Shown here in pieces: positions 10,442-22,801 of a stretch of 64,000 nt of DNA. Position numbers and translations under genes: made by a program. Location of the stretch: NCBI GenBank assembly GCA_037389465.1, contig JAZARR010000237.1:1426001-1490000 (forward strand), given 5' to 3'. The notes beneath the pieces are model-generated. The model saw only the letters and a program-made list of their open reading frames with translations. It did no database searches and had not been told where the DNA came from. This DNA comes from Baylisascaris procyonis. Taxonomy: Eukaryota > Nematoda > Chromadorea > Rhabditida > Ascarididae. Position 1 is the first letter of the stretch. Each line of letters begins with the position of its first letter.

Positions 10442-12773
10442 CAGTGGGTGGCGTTTGTTCGCAATGGACAGCATTGGTCAGCGGCGGCAGCAGTGCAACC
10501 GTATCGAGCACTGTGGGTGGTGGCATCGCCAACTCCGTTGGCTGTGCACAATGCACACTCATGCCAGCCACCTCGCATTTACAAATGGCCATTTTAGCGG
10601 CTCGTCTGACGACAAAGTCGGCCGACAACGACGCCCTGTTTCGATGCAACGCCGAGTTGGCGCATGCGAACGTACGTCTGCAGAACGAAGTGGACGAGTT
10701 GCGAGCGCAGCTTGACGATTTATCTACTATCCAGATTGACAATGATCGCACAGTGGAGGCCACCGGGCATTTATCCACTCTGACAGTCGCAGGCGATGGC
10801 GAATCGGCTGTAGTTGGTGAGGAGGGCGAAGAAGGTGGGACGTCGTGCGACAAATGGGGACGGGTCGGATCGCTAGAGGAGACCGTACACAGCGGAAATG
10901 GGTCTGCCTTAAGTGAAACGCAGAATGCGAAGCCTGTTGAAGAACCAGAGAAAAAGGAAAGTGAGCTGCCGAAGGGAACAGAAAATATCAGGTCAGCAGG
11001 AAACGAAGGAAACGATTTGGAGTCATCTAACGCCACAGGAACTGAGAGGTTAGACACTCAATTGGATAATCACCAAAGAGCTGATATCCAGGAAGGTCGT
11101 TCGGAAGGCATGCAGCGGCAGAGCGACTGGTTGGTGCAAGAGAGGGGTAAGTCAACCGTGGAAGAAGTTATGGCTGCCGAAGTGAGTAAACTGAGCGTTC
11201 AGCAACAAGAAATGGAAAAGATGTATGTGAAGGAGAAGGAACTGAGAGAGCAACTAGAATTGCGATTGAATGAGATGGCCTTCGCCGACTCTTCAGAGCA
11301 ATCTAAGGATACTAGGGAGCAACCAGCTGCAGAAGAGATTGAAGGAGATGGCTGGAGTTGGAATGAGCAACTCGAAGTCGGTGGTATCGATATTGCTGAA
11401 GAATCTCACTCTACAGAAGCAGATTCGGAGTGCAGACGATTGAACGAAATCATTATTCGCCTCGAAGAAGAGTTACGAATAATTCAAGAGGAATGCGATC
11501 ACGAGAAGACTGAACCTACAGCACGTGTGACCGATCCGGAAGAACTTGCTGTAAGCTTGAGAAACGAGCAAGAGAATCACCTCCAGCATGCTGCTATTTG
11601 TGATCAAAAAGATACAACGATCTTGAGCTTAGAGGAGGAGAACAGCCATTTAAAGCGAATTGAAGCGTCGTTACGCAGACTGCTTGGAAGTCTCGAGAAA
11701 AGGTTGCGCACCTCCGAAGACTACGGTTTGAAGCTAGAGGTAAAGAATGATGTGCTTGAAACAACGGTTGCAAACCTTCAGATGCATCTTGCAGATACTC
11801 TCATGAGTCAAGATGAAGTGAATGCCAACTTCAGAGACGCTCCGCAGGAAGAAAGAATTGAGCAGAGAAATGCGACTAATGACGTTTCGCTGGCTGTTGA
11901 AAAACTTCGCATGGAACTTTCTGAACTAGAGCGCGAAAAGATAGAACTTGCTGAAAAGCTATTGCAAATTGATGTAAAGCGAGTTGAGGAGTTGCAGAGA
12001 TTAAAAGAGGCTCATGAGAGCGAGCTATATTCGCTTAACGAGCAAAAGAATCTCGTTGAAAATAGTCATCACGAGTTATTGGAACGATTTAGTACACTTG
12101 AAAAGGACAATGCAACAATGGAAGCCGATATTAATAAACTGCAGGAAAGGTTGCTGGCAAGCGAGACAAAGGCTAAGCGTTTTACTGAGCTTAGTGAAGA
12201 AATTGATGATTATGAAAGTACTGTCATGAAAATGGAGGAGGAATTAACACTCGCTCAGCATCGAAATGAAACACTCAGCAAGGAAGTAGAAATGCTTAAT
12301 GAAAGAAATGATGAGAAAGACAACAAGCTGGAAGAACTAAGCAAGAGAATGGATGTTGCAAATAACGCTCTGAAAGAGGCGAGAAACGACCTAGAAGTTA
12401 TGAAGAAACAAAACGGATTGCTGCAAGATGCAGAATGCGTGCTTATGGAAACGACGGATCGCTATGAACGAAGAATTAAAGAAGTTGAAGCAGAAAATGA
12501 GGAATTGATGGCTGCAATAAAAGAGCTTGAGACGAAGCTATCGACAGCAGTCGTTTCAGAAGAAGAACGCAGTGCGCTGATAGAACGACTCAAAGTGCGC
12601 TTAAACGATACTGAAGGGGAACTTATGATTGCACAGGAAAAGTTAGAGAAACGTCACACTCTGATAGATGTGGGAGTTCAATCAATCGGTTGCGACAGTG
12701 ACAAGAGACGAGAGATGTTGTCTTCCTACGAAAAGACGTTTACAAGCGGAGCGCTTGTTCACATTTCTGAAAG
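10442..12773 (+). CDS. Coiled-coil gene, giant exon A (about 777 codons)
   Basis: An uninterrupted frame of 2.3 kb. The acceptor is probably tatttgcag at 10441 (10444 or 10408 are in the same phase), giving phase 1 entry that matches the donor at 7389; the donor aag|gtactt at 12774 is phase 2. In order: a Gly/Ser/Val-rich lead-in of about 40 residues; a conserved-looking helix (LAARLTTKSADNDALFRCN, then NVRLQNEVDELRAQL); a long acidic Gly/Ser/Glu linker; a helix around EEVMAAEVSKLSVQQQEMEK; an acidic segment with DGWSW (11347-11361); then about 450 residues of nearly continuous heptads. The end has the motif LIDVGVQSIGCDSDKRRE. An in-frame ATG at 10561 could start an internal-promoter isoform. 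Codon use and charge pattern match the flanking exons. Confidence 0.9.
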
Positions 12774-13340
12774 GTACTTTTTGTCGCTAATTTTTATTTC
12801 TACACATTTGTTTTTTTTTCTTCCATTCGATGGCAACTTTCCTATATTCGCTATTTTGATAAAGTGAGCAAAGAAAATATTTAAAATCTTAGATGAAGGG
12901 GAAACATCTCTCAAAATCTAATGTGAGTGCCCTAACGACCCTGTAGGTCCCAAATTGAATATGCATGAAAACGTCCTTCTTCTAGGGAATGGTCGGGATA
13001 TCTTGCTTTCAATTTAACACTCATCTTTTCTTCGGCGAAAATCCTGTGATACCTTCATCCATTTATTGGGAGGGAAGATCCATACATAGATCCGTACATA
13101 TTTAAGGGTTGTCTTAAGCCGAATTGGTGAACAAATAGTTTTCACACTCTTATTCGAGTATTTATTGCCCTGGAGCTGCAATTTGAACTCGTTGGGCAGA
13201 TTTAGTTGTCTAAGCTTAAGGATCCCTCGATGTTGTACCAGGGTAGTTTCCTAGCTGTTCTTTAATTATTTATTCAAGCGAGCGTTAGGTCTAAGCTGAT
13301 CCAAGAGATTAGCATACTGTATGCATCACATTCATTTTAG
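12774..13340 (+). other. Intron
   Basis: The frame of giant exon A stays open about 90 nt past the donor into a Phe/Leu-rich stretch, which is intron read-through. Nothing else noted. Confidence 0.55.
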
Positions 13341-13506
13341 TGGAATTGGTGCCGATTCATCCAAGAATAACTGCAATACAACGACGGAAGTTTGTATGAC
13401 TGCCGATGATGAAATCCACGCTATGAGGGAAAGACTAAGTATGTTGGAAGAAGTGCAGCGTAATTCGCAATCGATTCTCGACCAAAACGAGCAGCTAAAT
13501 TCTAAA
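13341..13506 (+). CDS. Coiled-coil gene, internal exon (about 55 codons)
   Basis: Acceptor cattttag ends at 13340 and phase 2 entry matches the donor at 12774; donor aaa|gtaagc at 13507 is phase 0. Encodes a Ser/Asn/Thr-rich start, then a helix (DDEIHAMRERLSMLEEVQRN to DQNEQLNSK). Confidence 0.85.
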
Positions 13507-13837
13507 GTAAGCCTGTTTTTTTTGTAGTGGTGTATTGGGTAAATAAAACTGGTATCTGATATATCCACGCCAGTGATAGGTAGCGAATACGACTGCGCTC
13601 AGGAACCGTTCTTGCTTTTTATGACCTTATAATAAAGTGACGGGCATGTGATCTAAACTGTCTTCAGCACCGTTTATTTCCTCAAAGGATCACTCACATT
13701 GAAAATACTTCCATCCCCTGTGATCTGGTCCTGGTCAAATATGATCGAATGCGGCCACATTTAATCTGCACTTAGCGCTGTACAGCTCTCATGAATTGTG
13801 TTGAACGCTTCGGCTGAATGTAATTAGTGATTTCTAG
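13507..13837 (+). other. Intron
   Basis: 331 nt with no recognisable content. Confidence 0.55.
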
Positions 13838-13939
13838 GTGAGTAAGCTCGAAGAAGAATGCAAGAAACTCTCGATGGAAAGGAAGCAGTTATTGAAACGT
13901 ATGAAGATCATGAAAACGGAGTTGAATGCTTACAAAGAG
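13838..13939 (+). CDS. Coiled-coil gene, internal exon (34 codons)
   Basis: Acceptor tttctag ends at 13837 and donor gag|gtttgt begins at 13940, phase 0 both sides. Encodes VSKLEEECKKLSMERKQLL, then KRMKIMKTELNAYKE, a clean heptad helix. Confidence 0.85.
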
Positions 13940-14504
13940 GTTTGTGCTTTGATTTTTGCTATATCTGTGTGATCGAATGAGAAGATAGGAATGAAGTTGG
14001 TTTTTTTTTTTAACAAGATTTTTTGGCTTGTTACTGCGAATTTTTTTTTTTTTAATACTTTCGATGGAATTTTCTGTAAAAAAAAAAGAACGATAGCTCT
14101 AACAAAGCAGTTTTTTTTTGCGTTTAAAATCCCATACGTAAATGTTGTTTCTATTCATTTTTCTCTCTTCTAACATCCTTTCTGCAAGTGTGTTAGTGAA
14201 CGTTTTATTTTCGTTATGAAGGAAGGATGGCGAATGCACATTATTGGGAAAGGTGATCCTATTTTTGAGCTCTTTAACTTGGTACATAGGTACATAGATA
14301 GTACGCGTGTTCAGAAATTTGCAAAAAGGTTTTACGTTTTATCCTTTTTTTTTGATATCCTGATATCCTGTGAAGAGGTGACTTGTCTTCTATCCACGGA
14401 AATAAGTTCACTTTATCAGACCCACATTCTTGTTAGAGGGAAAGTGTTTTGGCACGTCAGAGAAATTAGTGCCCAACGAAATTGACTTTCCATTCGTATT
14501 TCAG
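13940..14504 (+). other. Intron with T-runs
   Basis: Several runs of 9-11 T or A, and a tandem gatatcctgatatcctg at about 14354. No coding support. Confidence 0.5.
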
Positions 14505-14693
14505 GAAGAGTTGGCAGGACGTTCCAGGACTACCAGCACATCGACTCTTATGAGTTCAGAAGCAACGCAGCCAAGTCGTATAAGTCTAGAATCGCCGGCT
14601 GATGAGACTATTCTCCGGTCGACAGGATCAACATTTGAGACGAGACGACAACATGCTACGTCGACTATCGAAACTGTTCAGCAACACACGAAG
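14505..14693 (+). CDS. Coiled-coil gene, Ser/Thr-rich linker exon (63 codons)
   Basis: Acceptor cgtatttcag ends at 14504 and donor aag|gtattg begins at 14694, phase 0 both sides. It encodes a low-complexity Ser/Thr/Arg segment (RSRTTSTSTLMSSEATQPSR) rather than a coil, a likely flexible and phosphorylatable hinge. Confidence 0.8.
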
Positions 14694-15215
14694 GTATTGG
14701 AATGTTAAAATGCTTATTAGATTTGGATAAACGAGACTTCAAAAATATGGGTGGAGAGCGCTCTTGGTAGACCATGATGCAGACTAAATCTTCTATCAGG
14801 ATATAAGGCGGCTTTGAAATGGAAAGGTGCAGAGTTAGCATTAGCCGCAGAAGTTAGAATCAACCTTCAAGGGGCTGATGCTTGTGTTTTTCTTCTGAAT
14901 TGAGGCGAAGCATTCATTCGCGGTGAAGCGAACATCGATGTAATTCAAGTCCTGAAGTGGCTCCTGGAATTCGCGTTATGCATCCAGCATAGCGTCTAGA
15001 AAATATTATTTTCTGACAATATTCGACTGAGCAGCGACCACCCGATAACGGCTTTCTTTTTCGGGCACCGCACGTTCCTAAGCAAAATTAAAAATGACGT
15101 TCAAATTTAAAAATTTTTTTTAAAGTTTTTAAAAAAAACTTTTAAAAATTTGTGGTATTTTGTTTTTTTTGGCGCTTAAGTTCTGCTCGAATTTCATGAC
15201 CGTTATTTTTTGCAG
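14694..15215 (+). other. Intron with AT-rich palindromic stretch
   Basis: At about 15097-15152, A/T runs form an imperfect inverted repeat just upstream of the next acceptor. Otherwise nothing. Confidence 0.5.
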
Positions 15216-15287
15216 ACAGTTGGACGCTTCTTAGTTGAGGAAAATGATATGGATTTAGACGAGACAATCCGCCAGCTACAAGTGACG
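15216..15287 (+). CDS. Coiled-coil gene, 24-codon exon
   Basis: Acceptor ttttttgcag ends at 15215 and donor acg|gttagc begins at 15288, phase 0 both sides. Encodes TVGRFLVEENDMDLDETIRQ, then LQVT, which reads smoothly into NKAFEVEVERL of the next giant exon. Confidence 0.75.
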
Positions 15288-18200
15288 GTTAGCTGCGTCT
15301 TATTCTCTAATCCTTTTTTTTGCCTTGGAAAATAATAGTATCCTAAGGAGCATTGCTATTTTTAAACACTGACGATGCCGCATTCGAGAGTTTAATTGAA
15401 TTCACCGAGGAGAAAAAGTATGTTAACCGTATGTCGTGTTGATATGGTTGTGAATTTACCAGAAAAGTTGCATTGGCGATCGCGAAAGTTTTTCGATTTC
15501 TCCCACTCTGTTTTCGAGAAATAAGGTTCGCATGACTTGATTGTCGTATGATCGCTTTTTTGTTTTGTCGTTGTGTTTGAAGTCAACTTTACGGGACTCA
15601 TGTATCGTTTGCGTTGAATGTGGTGATGATAAAGCGATTGCCATCGTACAGGTAACAGCTTACCGTTATTTGAAGATCTTTTATGCGCTTTTCTTTGATT
15701 GTGACTTATATGAGAGTGATAGCGAAAACGCCTTAGTATCTCTTGAATAGAGGCTGGATAACGTCTTCAACTGGTGCAACTGATCCGTTGAATACTATCC
15801 TTCCAGGAGACGATGGGGAGCGGGCTCTGTCCCTTAACTTGATCCGCATATATCCATTTGACTTCCAGGTGACGAAACATGAGCTGGCATTCATTCTGCA
15901 CCATTTTCCAATTTCTCGGAGTTTTATCCACTTTTTTTCTAAACTGGTAAAGGTGGTTTCCTCTTACTTGCGAGTTGATATAGTTTTATTAGCTACAAGA
16001 AATATTTCGCTCATCTTTCTACCATGAAGATGCTCATTGAGAATATGTCAGCCATTTTCTTTGGTATTGATGAAAATGACTGGGTTACTGTAGTATCTTT
16101 TTTTCGGATTTCGGTTTGCTTAGGCCATCTCAGGAAATTGCTTGAGGATCGTATCATTTATTGTAACCGCTGGCTACCGGGTACGTCTGTCTTTTTTTGC
16201 CACTCTTCTTGTTATTTATTGTGCATCTGCATCACATCTATGGACTGATTCCAACCATGTATTGTGGGTTGTTGCTGCGGCCAAGCTTTATCAACGTTTA
16301 TAGCGAGTAAGGCAGCGGGCTTATAATATTCTAGGAGTTCGAGTTTGCGAGTATAAGTATTCATCCAGAATGCAAATATAGGATAACGGAGGGATTAGAG
16401 GGGGAGTATTGCTTAAAAGCTATTGATTGATCGTTTTTGATAGCAAGATGGAGGGTTAGGGGGATGATGAAAATGACTTCGTTTCGATATTTGCGGTGAA
16501 ATAGAGCAATGTATTTCAGAGCGAAGAGAGAGTGCGGCGGAGGAAAAGCGGGTTCCAGGGTAAACAATAAGTGGGCTGATCGCTGCAACTGCCTGCTCTT
16601 CAAATCGTCCCTTCCTTCGGGCTGTGATCGTTCTTTCCGATTTCGTGATCGGCTTTCGCTCTTTTTGTTTGTTTTGTTATGTTGCTTGATCGTCTTTCTA
16701 TTCTGGTGATTGAGAATGCATTTTCTCCGCTTTTTAATTAGCAGCATTATAGCAGCGTAATTTTCCTTTCCATTTTGGAGGACTTGAAGATATTAAGCAG
16801 TGACATTGAAAGCTTGGAATATCTACTGCTGTTTTTAGGAGCAAAGGCTGCGTTGAAATGTATAACGTTGGGGAGGGGAAGGCAGAGGGTGATAGGACAA
16901 GGATGAATAAATGAATTAGCAAATCATCTTGCTTCTGCTCACTTCCAGAATACGGGTATGGAGTCGTAGTAATTGCTATCTCTTTCTTCATCCGATTGAG
17001 AATTTATTCGTTCAGTGACAGTCGGTTTTTTTTTCATTGCTATTTGCCTAATGACATTTCCCATTCAACTTTCATACACTTTCGCATAGTTCAAATCGAA
17101 GTTTATAGATTTGCTGCCAAAATTGCTGAAATATTGCGATTATTGCGATATTACTCGCTTGCATTCTTGATGAATATTCACCCTATCTATAGTCACATCT
17201 CTATTCATCTCTTCTCCTTGTTTATAGTTCAACATTTTCACGACGTTAAAAAAATAATCGAAAAGTCAATTTTTATGTTTGTTGGCTTGTTTAGAAATTG
17301 TTTTTTTTTGTGCATTTTTATGAGAGTGAAACAAAGTGGAGGGCATTTTTAATATTTCCTCATTATAGGGTTTTTTCTCTTGATTTAAAATCCCTAACTT
17401 TGGGAAATGTTTTAAGAAAATTGCATTATTCTCGACGATTAAAATTTTTATTTTACGATATGATTTTTCATGAAATCATTGAATTTTTCATCGAATCGTT
17501 TTGTTCAGCAAAGAACAGTCCTTAGAGCTAAACGCTTTAGGGAGTTTTATTTGCGAGAGAATCTGCGATTTGTTCTTCTAAATTCTTCAGTTTCATTGTG
17601 ATTGGTAGCGAGTGACTGTGATGTTTTTCGTCTTCTCTTTCTTTTTTTAACTGTCATTAAGCATTGATCCATAGCGATGTGGATTTTTCTCATTATTGAT
17701 GCAATAACCGTCCACCCGTTTTCATGAGTCATCGCAATGTTGTTACTCTCCATGCGACAATATTTAGCCAATTTTCATAACGATTCGTTGTGTATGGAGC
17801 GAATTCGCTTTGAATTTTTTTCTTATCTGGTTTCGTTGGCTTTTTTTTGTGTTAATTTCTTTTCTATAATTTTCATAAATCTCTTCATCATCTGATCCTT
17901 CAAAGAAATAACTTTTATAGTAAATGCATGCATTGAGATTTTGTGTTTGTTGATGTTAACTCGAGACCGTTGAAGTTTTAGGCAGAACGAGCAATGTTGG
18001 TAGATAGGCGCCATTGAAAACTGCTTTGAAAAAATCTGGAATAAGTAGGAATGTTTACTTTAAGATATAATGCACGAAATTTTTGTTGATTATTGGTCTT
18101 ATATGTTTGCCATAGACATACACAAAGCCTAGGTTGTTTTGGACCAGAGATGGGTTGTTAGCTTGAAAAGAAGAGCATCAAAGTAGAAGCAACGCATAGC

Positions 18201-19754
18201 CTAGGCCTTAGTCATAAAGCGATCCAATTAAATTGGTAGTGCACTTGCACGAAGACTATCCGCAGATTCTCGCTTCCTCTACTGTATATAATTCTCGTAT
18301 TCGGATTGCCAGTGTGTTCCACTTTCTTCCGGCTATACGTTAGTTGCTTCTGGATGGTGTTTCACGTCAGTGATAGGATCCTGTTTCTTTAACTGTCTTT
18401 TAGTGCCGTGATTCGAGGTGTATATAACATCAGTAGGTGTTATATGCACCTCGAATCACGGCATTAAGCTTCATGGGAAAGTAGAGCGCTCTCACTTTTC
18501 TATGAATCCAAAAAAACCGCTAAACTTGCACAATCTTCCTGCTGCGAGTAACCAGAGTACAAGCACCACCAAGCGCAATTGTTAGTAAATTGTTCATGTA
18601 CATTAGTGTGATTATGATTACCAAAGTTGAAGTCTGGTACTTCGTAGTCCCCTTTCCACTCCCAATTTCGAAGAGGATGTCGAGCATGGGGAGGTATCGC
18701 TGATGTGAATTCTCAGTGTAAAATTGCTATTTTCGCCAAGAATGGTGAAGTATAAATAAGACGCTGGGACGAGGCCTACCGGCAGCTGAATGATCAATGC
18801 AGATCGATAGTTGAATCTTTGCGGTTACGACTGAATTCTATATCGCATCCCACTGCGTCATGCTGGAATATTTTTGAAGTCGTCCATGTTGCTTGATAAG
18901 TCATCGTTACACTCATAGGTTGTTTCATATCGTAGACAGTTAGAGCTTAAATAAAGCTAATGTTTTCGCATATTGTTTAACGTTTTAACGCCTGTTTAAC
19001 GTTGATGATTAGTTGCTTAATGAAGAAACCTAGTTGATTACATTCTTGAATACTCTTTGCGATAGTGATGTTGATATTGATGAAATCGCCTTCTGGGACC
19101 TTTTCGAGGCTGTAGAACTTTTGAAAATGCTTAGTTTTTTTGTTAATAGTAGTCAATAAATTCCCTTCGCAATGCAACACATGGCACAAAAATTATCCTT
19201 TGTCGAGCATTATCCATATAAGATTCAGCGAACTGAGCGTCATAGTCCGCCTATTAACTCATTACGGTTTATATATCTGTGATCGTCTATAATAACTTTT
19301 AGTAAACTTATCTAGTGGGGATCGCATCACCTCTTAGTTAAAATCATCACGTGCGAGTCTGTTGGGAATGAAACACCCTTATCAAGCAGACTTGTGTAGG
19401 TGTTTTGCAGCAATCTAAGAGTAGTATCGCGACATGCAACTCCCCATTTGCAAAATACTATTGTTACAATGTTGAACTTGCTAGAGATTCTCGTTTAGCT
19501 TAAGTGCTATGTATATCAGACCCCGACACAAGCCATCTAAAAAATATATTTCTCCGAATATAAGGCTCTAGTCTTCTATTATTTCCATTACTGGAGAAGG
19601 TGGAATAGAATCATCCTTTCAAAAGGTATCATTTACTTTTGATAGCACTAGAAGCAGGCCTTCTATCCACAGTAATACAGTATCTTTTGATGCAAATGTA
19701 GGCTGAAATATATGATCAAAATTCTATAGAAAATAATTGAGTGACCGATTTCAG
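15288..19754 (+). other. Longest intron (about 4.5 kb)
   Basis: AT-rich with T-runs. It contains the 60-bp hairpin at 18403-18464. Open frames on both strands (for example - strand 16361-16747) lack splice signals or recognisable motifs. No further exon of the gene was supported, and the flanking exons already join in phase. Confidence 0.5.
18403..18464. repeat. Near-perfect 26-27-bp stem hairpin
   Basis: The sequence starting gtgccgtgattcgagg is repeated as its reverse complement about 9 nt later. The only clear internal difference leaves a G:U pair in + strand RNA. It may be a small palindromic transposon relic or an intronic miRNA-like hairpin. Confidence 0.7.
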
Positions 19755-22049
19755 AATAAAGCGTTTGAAGTGGAGGTGGAACGTCTTGGCCGTTTGCGGA
19801 GCGTATGTGAGCAGTGCGAAAGGCAGATAAGGGCAAGGCTTGAAACACTTCTGCGTGTCAACGACGATACGGCGAATAATGAATATTCAATGTGCTGCTC
19901 AGAAGCAGAAGAACAACATGAAGTATCAACAGTGGTGTGTGGCACTCAACAAGCATCAGAAAATGTGATTCACAGACAGCTGTGCTCCCAGGAGCACCTC
20001 GTTGACGTTGAAATGGAATCAACGCAGCAACAAGCAAACAACGACTATCCTGAAGAGTCTGCAATAATTGTAGACGTATCCGAACATGTGGACAGTGAGT
20101 CACGAGAAAATCTTTCAATGTTGGCTAACGAGAGGAGCGACTCTAAAACAGAGAGTGAATATGTGAGAGTAGATGGGACAGCGAGTGTAAGTGAGGAAAA
20201 TGATATCATCTTACAAAAGAACAGTAGCATTATCAGCATTGACGAAAGTGGAAATAACAACGAGCAGCTGTCCGCAAATAGAGCTGAATACTTAGCGAAA
20301 GAGTTGCGTAAATTCGACATGGAGCGATTCGTAGTTGATTTGAAGCACTTAAATGAGGAATTAGGAGAAGCCCTACATGCGAATATCGAGTTGAGTGAAT
20401 TGCTACGAGAGGAATGCAATGAGCATGAAGCGTTGGCCGAATCACATCACGTGGCGCAACGAAAATGTGAGCAACTCGAGCAAATGTGGCGTTCGGTTGT
20501 GGATGCTAGTGAACGAAAAGATGTGAAGATGTGTGAATATGAACAACGTATCGAACATCTCACCGAACATTGTGAACGACTTCTTGATGAAAAGCAACGA
20601 TTACGCACCCACAACAAGCAACTACAAACGACGAATGACAAGTTTCACGTTGAAATCGAAATGCTACGCGAACAAATAAAGAGAATGCAAGAATCAGCCG
20701 ATGGCGAGCAATGTGAACCACAAGTATTATTTGCAGATGCAAACGATATAAATTCAAGCTTGGACACTTCAGCTATTGATACTGTTTACATTGGATTTGA
20801 TACTGCAAAGGTGGATACACGCTTGCTTACCGAACGCCAGCCTCAGCAACACCTCCAGCTTGAAAACATCAGTCCGTTTGAAGATCACGCAAGCGCTGTG
20901 AACGAACATCTGCACCTTGAGCGAGAGACCGAGAATTCTGGATTGAATCAAGGGTCGCAACAACGGGAGGTATTTGGAGAAATTCCAAGTCACCTGCCAG
21001 TCGATGGCTTACAGATGAACGAGAACGTGGAGAACATAGAAGATGTGGGAAAACCGATTCGGCAGATGGAATCAGAGGTCAAACTCCAGCAACAGTACGT
21101 TCAAACCATACAAGATTTAGAAGTGAAGATTCGTGAAGTAGAGGAGGAAAATAATCGTCTGAAGGTGCAGCTGCAAAACGCAAAAGCCGCAGAATTACGA
21201 GCGAATAGATTAGAGGCGGAGAATATCGAGTTTGAGTGCAAATGGGATGCTCTTAGAAACGAGCTTGACGCCATGGAATCTGAAAATGCCGAATTGCGAA
21301 GCAGCCTGATCGCAATAAGAACGGAGTTTCGAGCGGGAACTGTTGAAGCTAGTGTTGAAGAATTGCAGGTAATGCTGGGGGCAGCCGAACTGATCGATAC
21401 TCGTATGAAGGAGCTCGAAGCTGCTAACGCATGGATGAACGTCTCTTTAGAAAAGGAAAGCATACTGGCGGATCGTCTTCTTGGAATGAAAACTGTTGGT
21501 ACACTATCGAACGAAAACCGCGAAGAGTGGCAATTAGCTGAAGAGGCGATTCGGGCTAGATTGGGAAGTTTAAAGGAAATGCTCGCCGAAGCGGAAATCT
21601 CTCTTAACAACTTAGAAACTAAAATCGTTGCTATCCATGAAAGTTTAGTCAAAAAAGAGCAGAACTTGAGAGATAAGGAGGCACAGATCACAAAGGTGCA
21701 TATGGCTTCAAAGCTTCTAAGCAACGCAAAAATTCGAGTAAAGAAACTTCGAGACGAAAATCTCTACTTGAAGCAAAGGCTAGAAATGAAAATCAATGGA
21801 GTTTCAGAATTGGAAACTGAGCTAAAAGAGGATTCAAATGAATACCTGCAAAAGCCTCCACTAACTTTTGAAGCATCTACGGCAGTTGTTCAAAGCTGTA
21901 CTGACGACATGAATGGCGAGGACTCCAAAAACGACGGTTGGGACTTCGAGCCGCTCTCGAAAGGTGCACTTGAGGATTCGACCGACCAAGCAACTTTCCT
22001 TGGAATATCGGAAGCACATGATGTTCGGCTAACTGCAATTCCTTCACAG
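19755..22049 (+). CDS. Coiled-coil gene, giant exon B (765 codons)
   Basis: An uninterrupted 2.3-kb frame. Acceptor cgatttcag ends at 19754 with phase 0 entry, and the likely donor is cag|gttatt at 22050 (phase 0); without splicing the frame stops 15 nt later after VISDM, so an early-ending isoform is possible. In order: helix (FEVEVERLGRLRSVCEQCER); an acidic Ser/Thr linker of about 130 residues; a long coil (AEYLAKELRKFDMERFVVDL onward) rich in Cys, His and Glu; a second linker (ANDINSSLDTSAIDTVYIGF); a second coil to about codon 700; then an acidic end with DGWDF (21933-21947). The layout resembles giant exon A. Strong coding character throughout. Confidence 0.92.
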
Positions 22050-22725
22050 GTTATTTCTGATATGTGAAATTGCTTACTTTATTTTCTTCAACAAATAACA
22101 CACTGTAGAGGGCAGTTAGGAGGGACGCGAATAGCTGTCATAATGAAGAGATATTTTAGAATGCTCAGCCATAGATTACGTGGGCGATAGGGGGCATCGC
22201 TCAATATAAGGGAATTTAATAATAGAGAAGAATGAATTTAAAGGGAAATATGTAGTTGCCTGTGCAAATCGAATGCAACGCTGTCAACAATAGGCAGCCA
22301 AATTTTAGAAGGGTAAGAGTGATCTTCATGGAAATCATCCAACAAATGTTTAAATTTTTGATTCTCGTAAAAAATATTTCTCAAAAAAAAAACAAAAACA
22401 GATAAAAATAAAATTTCGTAAAAATCTCACAATGCGTAATTTTATGCAAATATTTTAAGAGCAGAAATGTTGAACGCTAAATTAGCACAATCCTTTTGTT
22501 AGCATTCGAGATATCGTTAGGGAACTAATAGGACTATTGATGGCCATCGCATCTCGCCGTTTCGAATTTTTCGGATTTCATTTTTCGCTATTTTAGAAAA
22601 AGAAATTAAAAATTAAATGAAAAATTTTTGCTTTTTGAAAATTTCAAGTTTTTTCTAGTTTGGAATTTGCATCAATTTAGATGATGTGCTTTTTGAAATT
22701 TTTACTCTACAATGTCTTCATTTAG
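22050..22725 (+). other. Intron
   Basis: AT-rich with A-runs (22383-22420). No recognisable feature. Confidence 0.55.
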
Positions 22726-22801
22726 GCGAATTCATACAGTGCAAACCCTCAAACTAACGAAAATTTATTCGTCATGAACACATTGGAAGCAAAGGAATCT
22801 G
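22726..22801 (+). CDS. Coiled-coil gene, short exon (25 codons plus 1 nt)
   Basis: Acceptor tcatttag ends at 22725 and donor ctg|gtgagt begins at 22802. Encodes ANSYSANPQTNENLFVMNTL, then EAKES. Phase 0 in and phase 1 out, matching both neighbours. Confidence 0.65.

Noticed and set aside
10404..11057. 217-codon minus-strand frame opposite giant exon A
   Set aside because: Shadow of the coding strand; Ser/Ala-rich composition mirrors the plus-strand codons.
21101..21724. 207-codon minus-strand frame opposite giant exon B
   Set aside because: Shadow of the heptad-coding plus strand; Ser/Phe-rich, typical of the complement of Glu/Lys codons.
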